This document shows positions 1-6,673 of a DNA stretch of 15,235 bases, piece after piece. This DNA comes from JANOAR01 sp031411235 (GTDB lineage: Bacteria > Verrucomicrobiota > Verrucomicrobiia > Verrucomicrobiales > Verrucomicrobiaceae), in the NCBI GenBank assembly GCA_031411235.1, contig JANOAR010000082.1, positions 1 to 15,235 on the forward strand, read 5' to 3'. Below the pieces are notes generated by a model. That model saw only the letters and a program-made list of their open reading frames with translations, had not been told where the DNA came from and ran no database searches. Position 1 is the stretch's first letter; every line of letters starts with the position of its first letter. The translations under genes were made by a program, and so were the position numbers.

Positions 1-498
1 GAGATGACGCATGGCTTCGATAGCGATGGCCGGAAATTTGATGCCGAGGGCAACCTCGCCGATTGGTGGACGGAGGCCGATGCGCAAGAATATGAGCGCC
101 GCGCCGACATCCTCGTGCGCCAGTACAACGCCCTCCACGCCCTGCCAGGCCTACGCGTGAATGGCAAGCTAACCCTGCCGGAAAACATCGCCGATCTGGG
201 TGGCATCGTGCTCGGCTACGACGCTCTGAAACGCGTGCTGAAGGCCCAGCCACAGCAGCGCAAACTCATCGACGGGCTCACGCCCGAGCAGCGCTACTTC
301 ATCAGCTATGCGCAGAGTTGGATGAGCCGCGAACGCGATGAACTGGTGCGCCAGCGCGTCACCAGCGACTCACACGCGCCCGATCGGTTTCGCGCCGTCG
401 TGCCACTGCAAAATTGCGCGGGCTGGTATGAGGCCTTCGGTGTGAAAAAGGGCGATAAGCTCTGGATCGAGCCCATCGAGCGGGCGGTCATCTGGTGA
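1..498 (+). CDS. M13-family zinc endopeptidase (neprilysin/PepO-like), C-terminal part
   Basis: The gene enters from the left edge and only its last 165 codons are present. M13 peptidases are zinc endopeptidases that cut short peptides; bacterial members are usually exported or surface-associated. The window opens with E-M-T-H-G, the tail of the HExxH zinc motif (the first His lies just outside), followed by F-D-x-x-G-R-K-F-D. About 60 residues further on is the third zinc-ligand motif ENIADLGG, then the family's late R-F-R-x-x-x-P-L-Q-N segment. The protein ends in ...ERAVIW, so the final Trp of the eukaryotic C-terminal CxxW box is kept but its Cys is Ala, as I recall for many bacterial PepO-type proteins. 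It converges on lysA, with 34 nt between the stop codons. Family assignment is secure; substrate and signal peptide cannot be judged. Confidence 0.93.
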   Translation, partial: EMTHGFDSDGRKFDAEGNLADWWTEADAQEYERRADILVRQYNALHALPGLRVNGKLTLPENIADLGGIVLGYDALKRVLKAQPQQRKLIDGLTPEQRYFISYAQSWMSRERDELVRQRVTSDSHAPDRFRAVVPLQNCAGWYEAFGVKKGDKLWIEPIERAVIW

Positions 499-507
499 GT
501 TGACCGC
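484..507. terminator. Possible hairpin at the stop codon of the M13 peptidase gene
   Basis: GCGGTCA at 484-490 pairs perfectly with TGACCGC at 501-507 around a 10-nt loop that contains the TGA stop. It lies between convergent genes, where a bidirectional terminator would fit. No T-run follows on either strand, so intrinsic termination is unproven. Confidence 0.25.
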
Positions 508-532
508 TCGCCGCGCTGGCACTGCCAAGCGC

Positions 533-1828
533 TTACCCCACACGCTCGCCACGGATCAAATCGTCCCACGTCTGCCGCTCCCGCACCACCGCCGACTTGG
601 CTCCATCCACCATCACCTCGGCCACCATCGGTCTGGAATTGTAGTTGCTCGCCATGCTAAAGCCATAAGCCCCGGCGCTCATCACTGCCAGCACATCGCC
701 CTCCTTCACAGGCGTGAGATCGCGGTTTTGTGCCAGATAATCCCCGGTCTCACAGATAGGCCCGACGATGTCCACAAACTCCGTCTCATCCGTCGTCGGC
801 GCAGTCAGCGGCACGATCTCGTGCCAGCCCTCGTACAGCGTCGGGCGGATCAAATCATTCATCCCCGCATCGACGATTTTGAAGGTCTTCGCGTTACCCT
901 TTTTCTCAAACAGCACGCGCGTCAGCATCACCCCTGCATTGCCCACCATGAAACGCCCCGGCTCGCACAAAATGCGCAGCCCCAGCGGCTCCAAATGCGG
1001 CACCACTGCGTCGGCATACGCCTGCACCGTCAGAGGATGCACCTCCTTGCCCTCAGTGTCCCACCACTCAGGGCTCGCGCTATCAAGGCTCTGCTTGTAC
1101 ACAATGCCGATACCACCGCCAATGCTGAAGAACTTGATGTTGTGGTTCTGCTTCACCGCCTTCACCAGCGGCACGACCTTTTGCACCGCCTCTAAAAACG
1201 GGGCCACACTCGTGAGCTGTGAACCAATGTGCATCTGAATCCCGCGAATCTCCAAGTTCGGACACTCGACAGCCACCCGCGCATAAGCCTCCAGCACTCG
1301 ATCAAAATCGATGCCAAACTTATTCTCACTCTTCCCCGTCGTGATCTTCGCGTGCGTCTTCGCGTCCACATTGGGATTCACTCGCAGCGCCACCGCAGCC
1401 TTTTTGCCCATGCTCCCAGCGATCTCGTCGATGTAGCGCAGCTCCGCCTCGCTCTCGGCATTGAAGCAATAAATGCCCTCCTTCAGCGCATACTCAATGT
1501 CCTCCCGAGTCTTGCCCACTCCTGCGAAGGTACACTTCGCCGCGCTGCCACCCGCCTTCAGCACCCGGAAAAGCTCGCCTCCCGATACAATATCAAACCC
1601 ACCGCCCAGCTCCGCAATCGTGTGCAGCACCGCCAAGTTCGAGTTCGCCTTCACCGCATAACACACCAAGTGATCCAGCCGTGACATCCCAGCATCAAGC
1701 CGCTGGAAGTGATCCTGGATCGTGCCTTTGCTGTAAACATACAGCGGTGTACCGTGTTGATCGGCGAGGGATTGGAGACTCACACCCTCAGCGTGAAGCT
1801 GGCCTTTAATGTAACGAAAACTATGCAT
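533..1828 (-). CDS. lysA: Diaminopimelate decarboxylase
   Basis: Cytoplasmic PLP enzyme that decarboxylates meso-diaminopimelate to L-lysine, the last step of the DAP pathway. It is a fold-III (alanine racemase-like barrel) protein of 431 aa, normal for LysA. Visible residues are the PLP lysine K60 in YAVKAN, H200 in MHIGSQ, the phosphate-binding GGG at 237-239, EPGR at 289-292, the active-site Cys C359 in CETGD, and Y388 in the late YGFSMASNYNSRP segment that faces the PLP pocket. The frame can be extended to a GTG at 1894, but that adds a Pro-rich, non-homologous stretch. The ATG at 1828 (MHSFRYIKGQL) matches the usual LysA beginning and is chosen, although no clear Shine-Dalgarno precedes it. 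It follows cdsA on the same strand with an 85-nt gap, so cotranscription is plausible. Arginine/ornithine decarboxylase paralogues are less likely given HIGSQ and CETGD together. Confidence 0.95.
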   Translation of the reverse strand: MHSFRYIKGQLHAEGVSLQSLADQHGTPLYVYSKGTIQDHFQRLDAGMSRLDHLVCYAVKANSNLAVLHTIAELGGGFDIVSGGELFRVLKAGGSAAKCTFAGVGKTREDIEYALKEGIYCFNAESEAELRYIDEIAGSMGKKAAVALRVNPNVDAKTHAKITTGKSENKFGIDFDRVLEAYARVAVECPNLEIRGIQMHIGSQLTSVAPFLEAVQKVVPLVKAVKQNHNIKFFSIGGGIGIVYKQSLDSASPEWWDTEGKEVHPLTVQAYADAVVPHLEPLGLRILCEPGRFMVGNAGVMLTRVLFEKKGNAKTFKIVDAGMNDLIRPTLYEGWHEIVPLTAPTTDETEFVDIVGPICETGDYLAQNRDLTPVKEGDVLAVMSAGAYGFSMASNYNSRPMVAEVMVDGAKSAVVRERQTWDDLIRGERVG

Positions 1829-1913
1829 GGGACGCGCTACATAGTCGGGAAGGTGGAGCGTGCAACTGGGAGGGGGAAAAGATCGAGGCGGCACCCTTCA
1901 TCCCCTGCCCCCT

Positions 1914-2813
1914 TCACCGCAGCCAACACAAGTACCCATAAAACACCGGGGCCGTGAACAGCAGACTATCGGTGAGATCCAGGATACCCCCGATGCCCGG
2001 CAGCGTATGCCCCGAGTCCTTGATCGCCGTGCAGCGCTTGATTACCGACTCCGCCAAGTCCCCGGACACCGCGATCAGCGTCAACAAGGGCACACACGCC
2101 AGCCCCGTCACCCACGTCAGCGGAGCCAGCTCCACAGGCACCAGCCACAGCATCATCGCCGCCGCCAAAAAGCCACCCAAAAACGCCCCCGCAAAGCCCT
2201 CCCAGCTCTTCGCCGGGCTGATATGCGGGATCATCTTATGCTTACCGAACAACGAGCCAATCACATAAGCCCCCATGTCCGTAAACTTCGTCACAATGAT
2301 CAGATAAAGCATCAGATAGCGCCCCTGAAGCGGCTCCTCGCCGAAGTGAATGAAGCGAATAATAAAGCCAAAACACACCACCGAATAAACCACCCCAAAC
2401 ACCGTAGCAAAGATGCGCCACAGCGTTTGTTGCCCCTCCAAGGGCTGGCGAAAAGCCAACGCAAAAGCCCCCTGCAATGCTAGCACCAGCGCCGCCACAT
2501 CATAGCTCACAGGCAGCGCCGCATGTTGCCGCAGCACATACCCCATCCCCCCTACCACATAGACCGTAGCCACCACGTAGCCCAACCGCCGATAAGACTT
2601 CGCTGCGTCACCCGCCAGCACCAGCCGATAAAACTCTACACATGTCGCAAGACCAAAAGCCGCTGGTAGTAGGGCGAACAGCACCTCACTGCGCCACACA
2701 AAAGCCGATAAAATGAGAGCCCATAAAAGAACCGAACTAAACAGCCGCGTCACAAAGACCTGGCGCTTCGTCGGAGGGGGCACTGGAGTATTTGCAGAAG
2801 AGGATGATGCCAT
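1914..2813 (-). CDS. cdsA: Phosphatidate cytidylyltransferase (CDP-diacylglycerol synthase)
   Basis: Integral membrane enzyme that makes CDP-diacylglycerol from phosphatidate and CTP, the branch point for bacterial phospholipids. The 299-aa protein begins with a short hydrophilic Ser/Pro segment, then has about seven or eight hydrophobic spans. The CTP-transferase signature lies at the C-terminus (about residues 251-283): GDLAESVIKR, then K265-D266, LPGIGG, D279 and D282. Relative to the common HGG-x-x-D-R-x-D form it reads I-G-G-I-L-D-L-T-D, losing His and Arg but keeping the metal-binding acidic residues; I take this as a lineage variant, not inactivation. The segment I-S-P-A-K-S-W-E-G at 198-206 is also typical. 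The ATG at 2813 has no strong Shine-Dalgarno. lysA lies downstream and a GxxExxY gene upstream. The usual cdsA partners uppS and dxr are not adjacent. Confidence 0.93.
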   Translation of the reverse strand: MASSSSANTPVPPPTKRQVFVTRLFSSVLLWALILSAFVWRSEVLFALLPAAFGLATCVEFYRLVLAGDAAKSYRRLGYVVATVYVVGGMGYVLRQHAALPVSYDVAALVLALQGAFALAFRQPLEGQQTLWRIFATVFGVVYSVVCFGFIIRFIHFGEEPLQGRYLMLYLIIVTKFTDMGAYVIGSLFGKHKMIPHISPAKSWEGFAGAFLGGFLAAAMMLWLVPVELAPLTWVTGLACVPLLTLIAVSGDLAESVIKRCTAIKDSGHTLPGIGGILDLTDSLLFTAPVFYGYLCWLR

Positions 2814-2900
2814 GCTGATAGCCTAGCCTTAGAGCAGAGCAGCCCTGCTCGCAATTGCAGACCGCACACAACCCATGTTGCCCATCATCGGCCCCCGCCC

Positions 2901-3281
2901 CTACTCGCGTCGCTTCAACACCACGCGATGGATCCCCTTGCGCAGCACAGGCACCCGGAAGTTCACCAGCAAACCACTGCGCAAGTGACTCAGCCGCATC
3001 AGCGCCTCCATGTCAGCCTTGTCCAGCTCGCTCAATTCCTCCACCGCCTTCACCACAATGAGCAACTCATCCTCAACAATAAAATCCAGCTTCGTCGGCG
3101 TCTTCACCTCCGTGTCACGATAAAGAAACGTCAATGGCTTAGCCCGTTCAAAGCGCATCTCCATCTGCCGCAACTCCACCGCGAGGCAAGCCTCATACGT
3201 GTCCCGCGTGAGCCCAGGCCCCAGAATGCGATGCACCTCCATGCACGCGCCAATGACTTGATGAGGAAGGTCGATTTCCAT
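2901..3281 (-). CDS. GxxExxY-family protein with altered signature residues
   Basis: A 126-aa soluble protein of the small GxxExxY family, common and often multicopy in Verrucomicrobiota, Planctomycetes and Bacteroidota. The fold is thought to be PD-(D/E)XK nuclease-like, but no function is established. The N-terminal GACMEVHRILGPGL (11-24) and the C-terminal LLVNF (104-108) are characteristic. The naming motif is altered: G23-x-x-R26-x-x-Y29, with Arg where Glu is expected. The presumed catalytic strand has D66 (L-D-F) and K78, but the Glu two residues before the Lys is Val (V76-V-K78). Catalysis by the canonical D...ExK triad therefore looks lost unless another residue substitutes. It sits 87 nt upstream of cdsA on the same strand and is divergent from lgt, with no obvious functional tie to either. 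Confidence 0.85.
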   Translation of the reverse strand: MEIDLPHQVIGACMEVHRILGPGLTRDTYEACLAVELRQMEMRFERAKPLTFLYRDTEVKTPTKLDFIVEDELLIVVKAVEELSELDKADMEALMRLSHLRSGLLVNFRVPVLRKGIHRVVLKRRE

Positions 3282-3389
3282 GAATGCTAAAAAATGATGA
3301 ACCTGAGCAAAGGCGAACTGTGCATTGTCGCGTGATCATTGGCCCTGTAAAGAAATGGCTCAAAGCGCCACCACTTCCGTCCTCCCCCC
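3282..3389. other. Divergent intergenic region between the GxxExxY gene and lgt
   Basis: This 108-bp gap must hold the promoters of both divergent genes. The best lgt-oriented candidate is TTGTCG at 3325-3330, 17 nt, then TAAAGA at 3348-3353, a weak sigma-70-like match. The bases before the lgt start are C-rich with no Shine-Dalgarno. No repeat or RNA element is evident. Confidence 0.25.
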
Positions 3390-4334
3390 ATGCTCGCCTT
3401 CTACATTCACAACCTCTCCCCCGATCTGATCAAGTTCAGCGATAGCATCGCCATCCACTGGTACGGCCTTGCCTACGTGCTCGGCTTCTATTTGACCTAC
3501 CTCGTCATGCACCGGCTTGCCTGCGCTGGCTTGTCGCAGCTCAAGCCCGATGCCGTCGCCGACTTCATCACCATGACGGCGCTCTTCGGCGTCGTCCTCG
3601 GTGGCCGACTTGGCTACATGCTGCTCTACAACTTCAATGAATTCATCCACGCGCCGTGGATCGTTCTATTCATCTGGGATGGTGGCATGGCCAGTCATGG
3701 CGGCATCGCTGGCGTCGCCCTATTCCTGCTCTGGTATGCCCGCAAGCACCGCATCTCCTGGTCTGGCCTCGGCGATACCCTCGTCTGTGGTGCGCCTCTC
3801 GGCGTGATGCTCGGACGCTTGGCCAACTTCGTTAACGGCGAGTTATTTGGCCGCATCACCGATGTGAAATGGGCCGTCAAATTTCCCACCGAGGTGCATC
3901 ACCTCGACTTCCTCCAGCGCTACTTCGACAAGACAGGCACCCCCTTCCCCAGCCAACTCTACCCCCAGCACAGCCCAGAAATCCTCGCCGTCGCCAAAGA
4001 GCAGTACGGCGACGTCTCCAAGTTCACCGACCTGCTCAACCCGCGCCATCCCTCCCAGCTCTATGAAGCCGCTGGCGAAGGCTTGTTACTCGCCGCCGTC
4101 TTATATGCCATCCGCGTACGCTACCCGCGCCTGCCCCACGGCATCTTGACGGGCCTGTTCTTTGTTTTGTATGCCCTCATCCGCATCGCATTGGAAAACT
4201 ACCGCGAGCCCGACTCCGGCTCCTCCGTCATCCTAGGCCTCACCAAAGGCCAATTTTTTAGCACCTTCATGATCGCTGCTGGCCTAGCCTTCCTCGCCCA
4301 TGGATGGCTGCGAGGACGCCAACGCAGCGAGTGA
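3390..4334 (+). CDS. lgt: Prolipoprotein diacylglyceryl transferase
   Basis: Inner-membrane enzyme that moves diacylglycerol from phosphatidylglycerol to the lipobox Cys of preprolipoproteins, the first lipoprotein-maturation step. The 314-aa polytopic protein shows the family landmarks: Y25 in H-W-Y-G, the G-G-R-L-G-Y turn at 71-76, W-D-G-G-M-A-S-H-G-G with H103, and the signature G-R-L-A-N-F-V-N-G-E-L-F-G at 142-154 with R143, N146 and E151. Late in the protein are HPSQLYEA and REPDSG. The usual Gly of GRxGNF is Ala (A145). A hydrophilic insert at about residues 165-218, between the signature and HPSQ, makes the periplasmic loop longer than in compact Lgt proteins. The start is set by the conserved YIHNLSPDLI beginning; no Shine-Dalgarno is seen. 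The stop is 5 nt from the convergent nasA stop. Confidence 0.96.
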   Translation: MLAFYIHNLSPDLIKFSDSIAIHWYGLAYVLGFYLTYLVMHRLACAGLSQLKPDAVADFITMTALFGVVLGGRLGYMLLYNFNEFIHAPWIVLFIWDGGMASHGGIAGVALFLLWYARKHRISWSGLGDTLVCGAPLGVMLGRLANFVNGELFGRITDVKWAVKFPTEVHHLDFLQRYFDKTGTPFPSQLYPQHSPEILAVAKEQYGDVSKFTDLLNPRHPSQLYEAAGEGLLLAAVLYAIRVRYPRLPHGILTGLFFVLYALIRIALENYREPDSGSSVILGLTKGQFFSTFMIAAGLAFLAHGWLRGRQRSE

Positions 4335-4343
4335 GTCGCTCAC
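4331..4343. terminator. Short hairpin covering both convergent stop codons (lgt / nasA)
   Basis: GTGAG-TCG-CTCAC is a perfect 5-bp stem with a 3-nt loop that contains the stop codons of both lgt (TGA, 4332-4334) and nasA (TGA on the minus strand, 4342-4340). It may help separate the convergent transcripts. There is no T-run, so a terminator role is only suggestive. Confidence 0.3.
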
Positions 4344-6673
4344 ATCTCCACCCGCACCGCGCAGGCTTTGTAACTCGGCTGCCGCGAGTGCGGATCGAAG
4401 GCTGCGAACGTCAGTCGATTCACCTGCTCGTAGTGCATCGGCATGAACAACTGGCCCGGCTGCACACAGGCGCTCACCACTGCCACGGCCTCCACGCTGC
4501 TGCGTCGCGACGACACCCGAATCACCTGCTGCGAGGCCACGCCCAGCGCCTCAGCGTCGGCGGGATTGATCTCCACGTAACACTCCTGCGGATACAGCTT
4601 GCGCAGCACCGCGCTCTTCGCCGTGCGCGTGTTGGTATGCCACTGCGCCGATGTCCCGCGCCCCGTTAGCAGCAGCAGCGGATAGCTTTCATCCGTCGGC
4701 TCCGGCATCGCACGCGGCTCGTCGAAAAAGAACTTCGCGCGCTGATCGGAATGGAAAAAGCGCCCGTCTTCAAACAACCGCCGCTCAGCATTTATGATTT
4801 CGGATTTCGGATTTCGAGTAATCGGGAATTCGGATTTCCTCAGCGGCCACTGCACACCGCCCTCCCGCTCCAGCATCGCATACCCCTCGATGCCCGTGAT
4901 GTCGCACGGCTGTCCTGCCGACAACTGCTGCAACAGCTCAAATACCGCCTCGGGACTGCTCCATTTTTCAAACCTCTCAGCACAGCCCCAAGCATCCGCG
5001 AGCAGTCGCAGAATATTGAAGTCGGAGAGCGCCTGTCCTGGCGCACGGCGCACCTTTTGCACGCAGCCAATGCGGCGTTCGGCATTGATGAAGCAGCCAT
5101 CCTTTTCGCCCCAGCCAGCAGCGGGCAAATACAGGTGCGCGAGCTTGGCATTATCTGTCGTGGGATACATGTCCTGCACGACTAGCAGCTCCAGCTTTTG
5201 CATCGCAGCGGCGTAGCGCTCGCTGTCGATCCACGAATGCGAGCCATTGGTCGCCAGCACCCAAAGCGCTTTGATGCGGCCCTCGGCGATACCATCCACG
5301 ATCTGGTCGTAGGCCATGCCCAGAGTGCGGTCGATGAGAGTCTCGTCGATGCCCAGGATACCCGCCACCTTGGAGCGATGCCCATCGTTGTTGGGATCAT
5401 GGCCACCGATCAGACTTGTCGCATTGGCGAACAGCCGCGAGCCCATTGCATTGCATTGCCCCGTGATGCTGTTCGCGCCCGTGCCGGGCCTGCCGATGTT
5501 GCCCGTCATCAGCGCGAGGTTGATGATCGCCTGCGCCGTGCGCGTGCTCTCGTGGCCTTGATTCACGCCCATCGTCCACCAAAAGGAAACGCGCTCGTGC
5601 TCTGCGATCAGCGTCGCGAGTTCCAGCAAAGCCGCAGCCTCGATGCCTGTCTCGCGGCTCGTTCGCTCCAGCGTAAAGGCTTGCGCAAACTCCGCAAAAG
5701 CCTCGTAGCCGCTCGTGTGTGCGTCCACCCACTCGCGCTTCACTGCGCCTTTTTCGATCAGCAATCTCGCCAGCCCGTAGAGCAGTGTGAGGTCGCTCTT
5801 CGGCTTGATCGCCAAGTGATGCGTGGCCGCCATCGCCGTCTCCGTGCGGCGCGGATCGACGACCACGATCTTTGGCGAGCGCTTGTTCATCAGCACGCGC
5901 TGCCACATGATCGGGTGCGCGATGCAAGGGTTCGCACCGATGAAGACGAGCACATCCGACTCCTCAAAGTCGGCATACGTGAAGGGAGGCGCATCGAAGC
6001 CGAAGCTCTGCTTGTAAGCCACCGCCGCCGTGGCCATGCACTGCCGCGTGTTGCTGTCGATGTGCTTGATGCCCATTCCGAACTTCGCGAAGGCACCGAG
6101 AAACGCCATCTCCTCCACCACGATCTGCCCCGTGCTCAGCACCGCCACCGACTCCGGCCCATGCTCGGCGATGATGGCCTTCATGCGCTGCGCAAAAGTA
6201 TCCGCTGCGGTCTGCCAATCGACAGGCTTGCCATCGAGCAATGGTGTCGTGCCACGATCCTCCGCATCCAGCGGCGTCAGTGCTTCCCAGCCCTTCGGAC
6301 AAGCCATGCCGAGATTCACAGGATAGTCTTCATTCGCCGTGAGATTGATCGCTTCGCCATCGCGCAGATGCGCTTTCAGCGAGCAACCTGTGGCGCAGAA
6401 TCCGCAGACGAGATTCACTGTGGCCGTGGGTTTCAAACGAGCTGGCACTTGGCCCAAACCAAAGGCTCCCGGCTTGCGAACAAGCTGATCCGTCAGCGGC
6501 CCCGTGCGTTGCGTGAGGCCGTGGATAAAGGATTGTGCTCGATCAAGCAGTGTAGTGCTGGGCTTTAGCCCGTCAGGTTCCGAGTTCATCGAAGACTTCG
6601 CAGTCTCAGGTATGCCAAGTTTGTTCGGGCTAAAGCCCTGAACGACTCTCCGCTGACCTTGCTTCTGTTTCAT
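4340..6673 (-). CDS. nasA: Assimilatory nitrate reductase, catalytic molybdopterin subunit
   Basis: Reduces nitrate to nitrite in the cytoplasm using bis-MGD molybdenum and one 4Fe-4S cluster. The 777-aa protein has cluster ligands C90, C93, C97 and C125 (C-x2-C-x3-C-x27-C) and the Mo-ligand Cys C212 in N-T-R-Q-C-M-A, as in Nas/Nap enzymes. Family blocks include WTMGVNQ (366-372), TGNIGRPGTGANSITGQCNA (390-409) and the MGD-binding C-terminal domain with FMPMHY and SRQPSYK. There is no Tat signal and no C-terminal 2Fe-2S domain. The ATG at 6673 overlaps the dmsBC stop by ATGA and has a good Shine-Dalgarno. An internal ATG at 6589 (M29) is possible, because the conserved homology begins only near residue 44. 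Residues 12-38 and about 612-627 are encoded by repeat DNA. The neighbouring DmsBC fusion probably supplies electrons. Confidence 0.95.
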   Translation of the reverse strand: MKQKQGQRRVVQGFSPNKLGIPETAKSSMNSEPDGLKPSTTLLDRAQSFIHGLTQRTGPLTDQLVRKPGAFGLGQVPARLKPTATVNLVCGFCATGCSLKAHLRDGEAINLTANEDYPVNLGMACPKGWEALTPLDAEDRGTTPLLDGKPVDWQTAADTFAQRMKAIIAEHGPESVAVLSTGQIVVEEMAFLGAFAKFGMGIKHIDSNTRQCMATAAVAYKQSFGFDAPPFTYADFEESDVLVFIGANPCIAHPIMWQRVLMNKRSPKIVVVDPRRTETAMAATHHLAIKPKSDLTLLYGLARLLIEKGAVKREWVDAHTSGYEAFAEFAQAFTLERTSRETGIEAAALLELATLIAEHERVSFWWTMGVNQGHESTRTAQAIINLALMTGNIGRPGTGANSITGQCNAMGSRLFANATSLIGGHDPNNDGHRSKVAGILGIDETLIDRTLGMAYDQIVDGIAEGRIKALWVLATNGSHSWIDSERYAAAMQKLELLVVQDMYPTTDNAKLAHLYLPAAGWGEKDGCFINAERRIGCVQKVRRAPGQALSDFNILRLLADAWGCAERFEKWSSPEAVFELLQQLSAGQPCDITGIEGYAMLEREGGVQWPLRKSEFPITRNPKSEIINAERRLFEDGRFFHSDQRAKFFFDEPRAMPEPTDESYPLLLLTGRGTSAQWHTNTRTAKSAVLRKLYPQECYVEINPADAEALGVASQQVIRVSSRRSSVEAVAVVSACVQPGQLFMPMHYEQVNRLTFAAFDPHSRQPSYKACAVRVEM
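4797..4838. repeat. ATTTCGG heptamer repeat inside nasA
   Basis: Three tandem copies of ATTTCGG (the last truncated) lie at 4797-4816, with a related TTCGGATTTC at 4829-4838. In the nasA frame they encode about residues 612-627 (S-E-F-P-I-T-R-N-P-K-S-E-I). Peptides of the type N-P-K-S-E-I are, as I recall, a hallmark of such dispersed repeats in Planctomycetes and Verrucomicrobia. The segment lies in the linker before the C-terminal MGD-binding domain. Confidence 0.7.
6560..6638. repeat. GGGCTTTAGCCC / GGGCTAAAGCCC inverted pair at the 5' end of nasA
   Basis: GGGCTTTAGCCCG at 6560-6572 is the exact reverse complement of CGGGCTAAAGCCC at 6626-6638, 53 nt apart. Each copy is itself nearly palindromic. 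The layout resembles paired REP elements. The pair is translated in frame as NasA residues 12-38, upstream of the conserved start of the protein, and looks like an insertion at the N-terminus. Confidence 0.75.

Noticed and set aside
1829..1894. GTG start for lysA at 1894
   Set aside because: It would add a Pro-rich stretch unlike LysA; the ATG at 1828 starts at the conserved region.
2837..2850. GAGCAG-CC-CTGCTC as a terminator after the GxxExxY gene
   Set aside because: The stem is only 5 bp once a real loop is allowed and no T-run follows on the minus strand.
5442..5460. CATTGCATTGC short tandem repeat
   Set aside because: It encodes the conserved G-Q-C-N-A-M-G of NasA, so it is explained by the protein sequence.
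5198..6568. Long plus-strand open frame of 456 codons opposite nasA
   Set aside because: It is an Arg/His-rich shadow of the GC-rich antisense strand; nasA carries all the family motifs.
6640..6673. R-R at NasA residues 8-9 as a twin-arginine export signal
   Set aside because: No hydrophobic stretch follows the Arg pair; the next residues are repeat-encoded and polar, and NasA-type enzymes are cytoplasmic.
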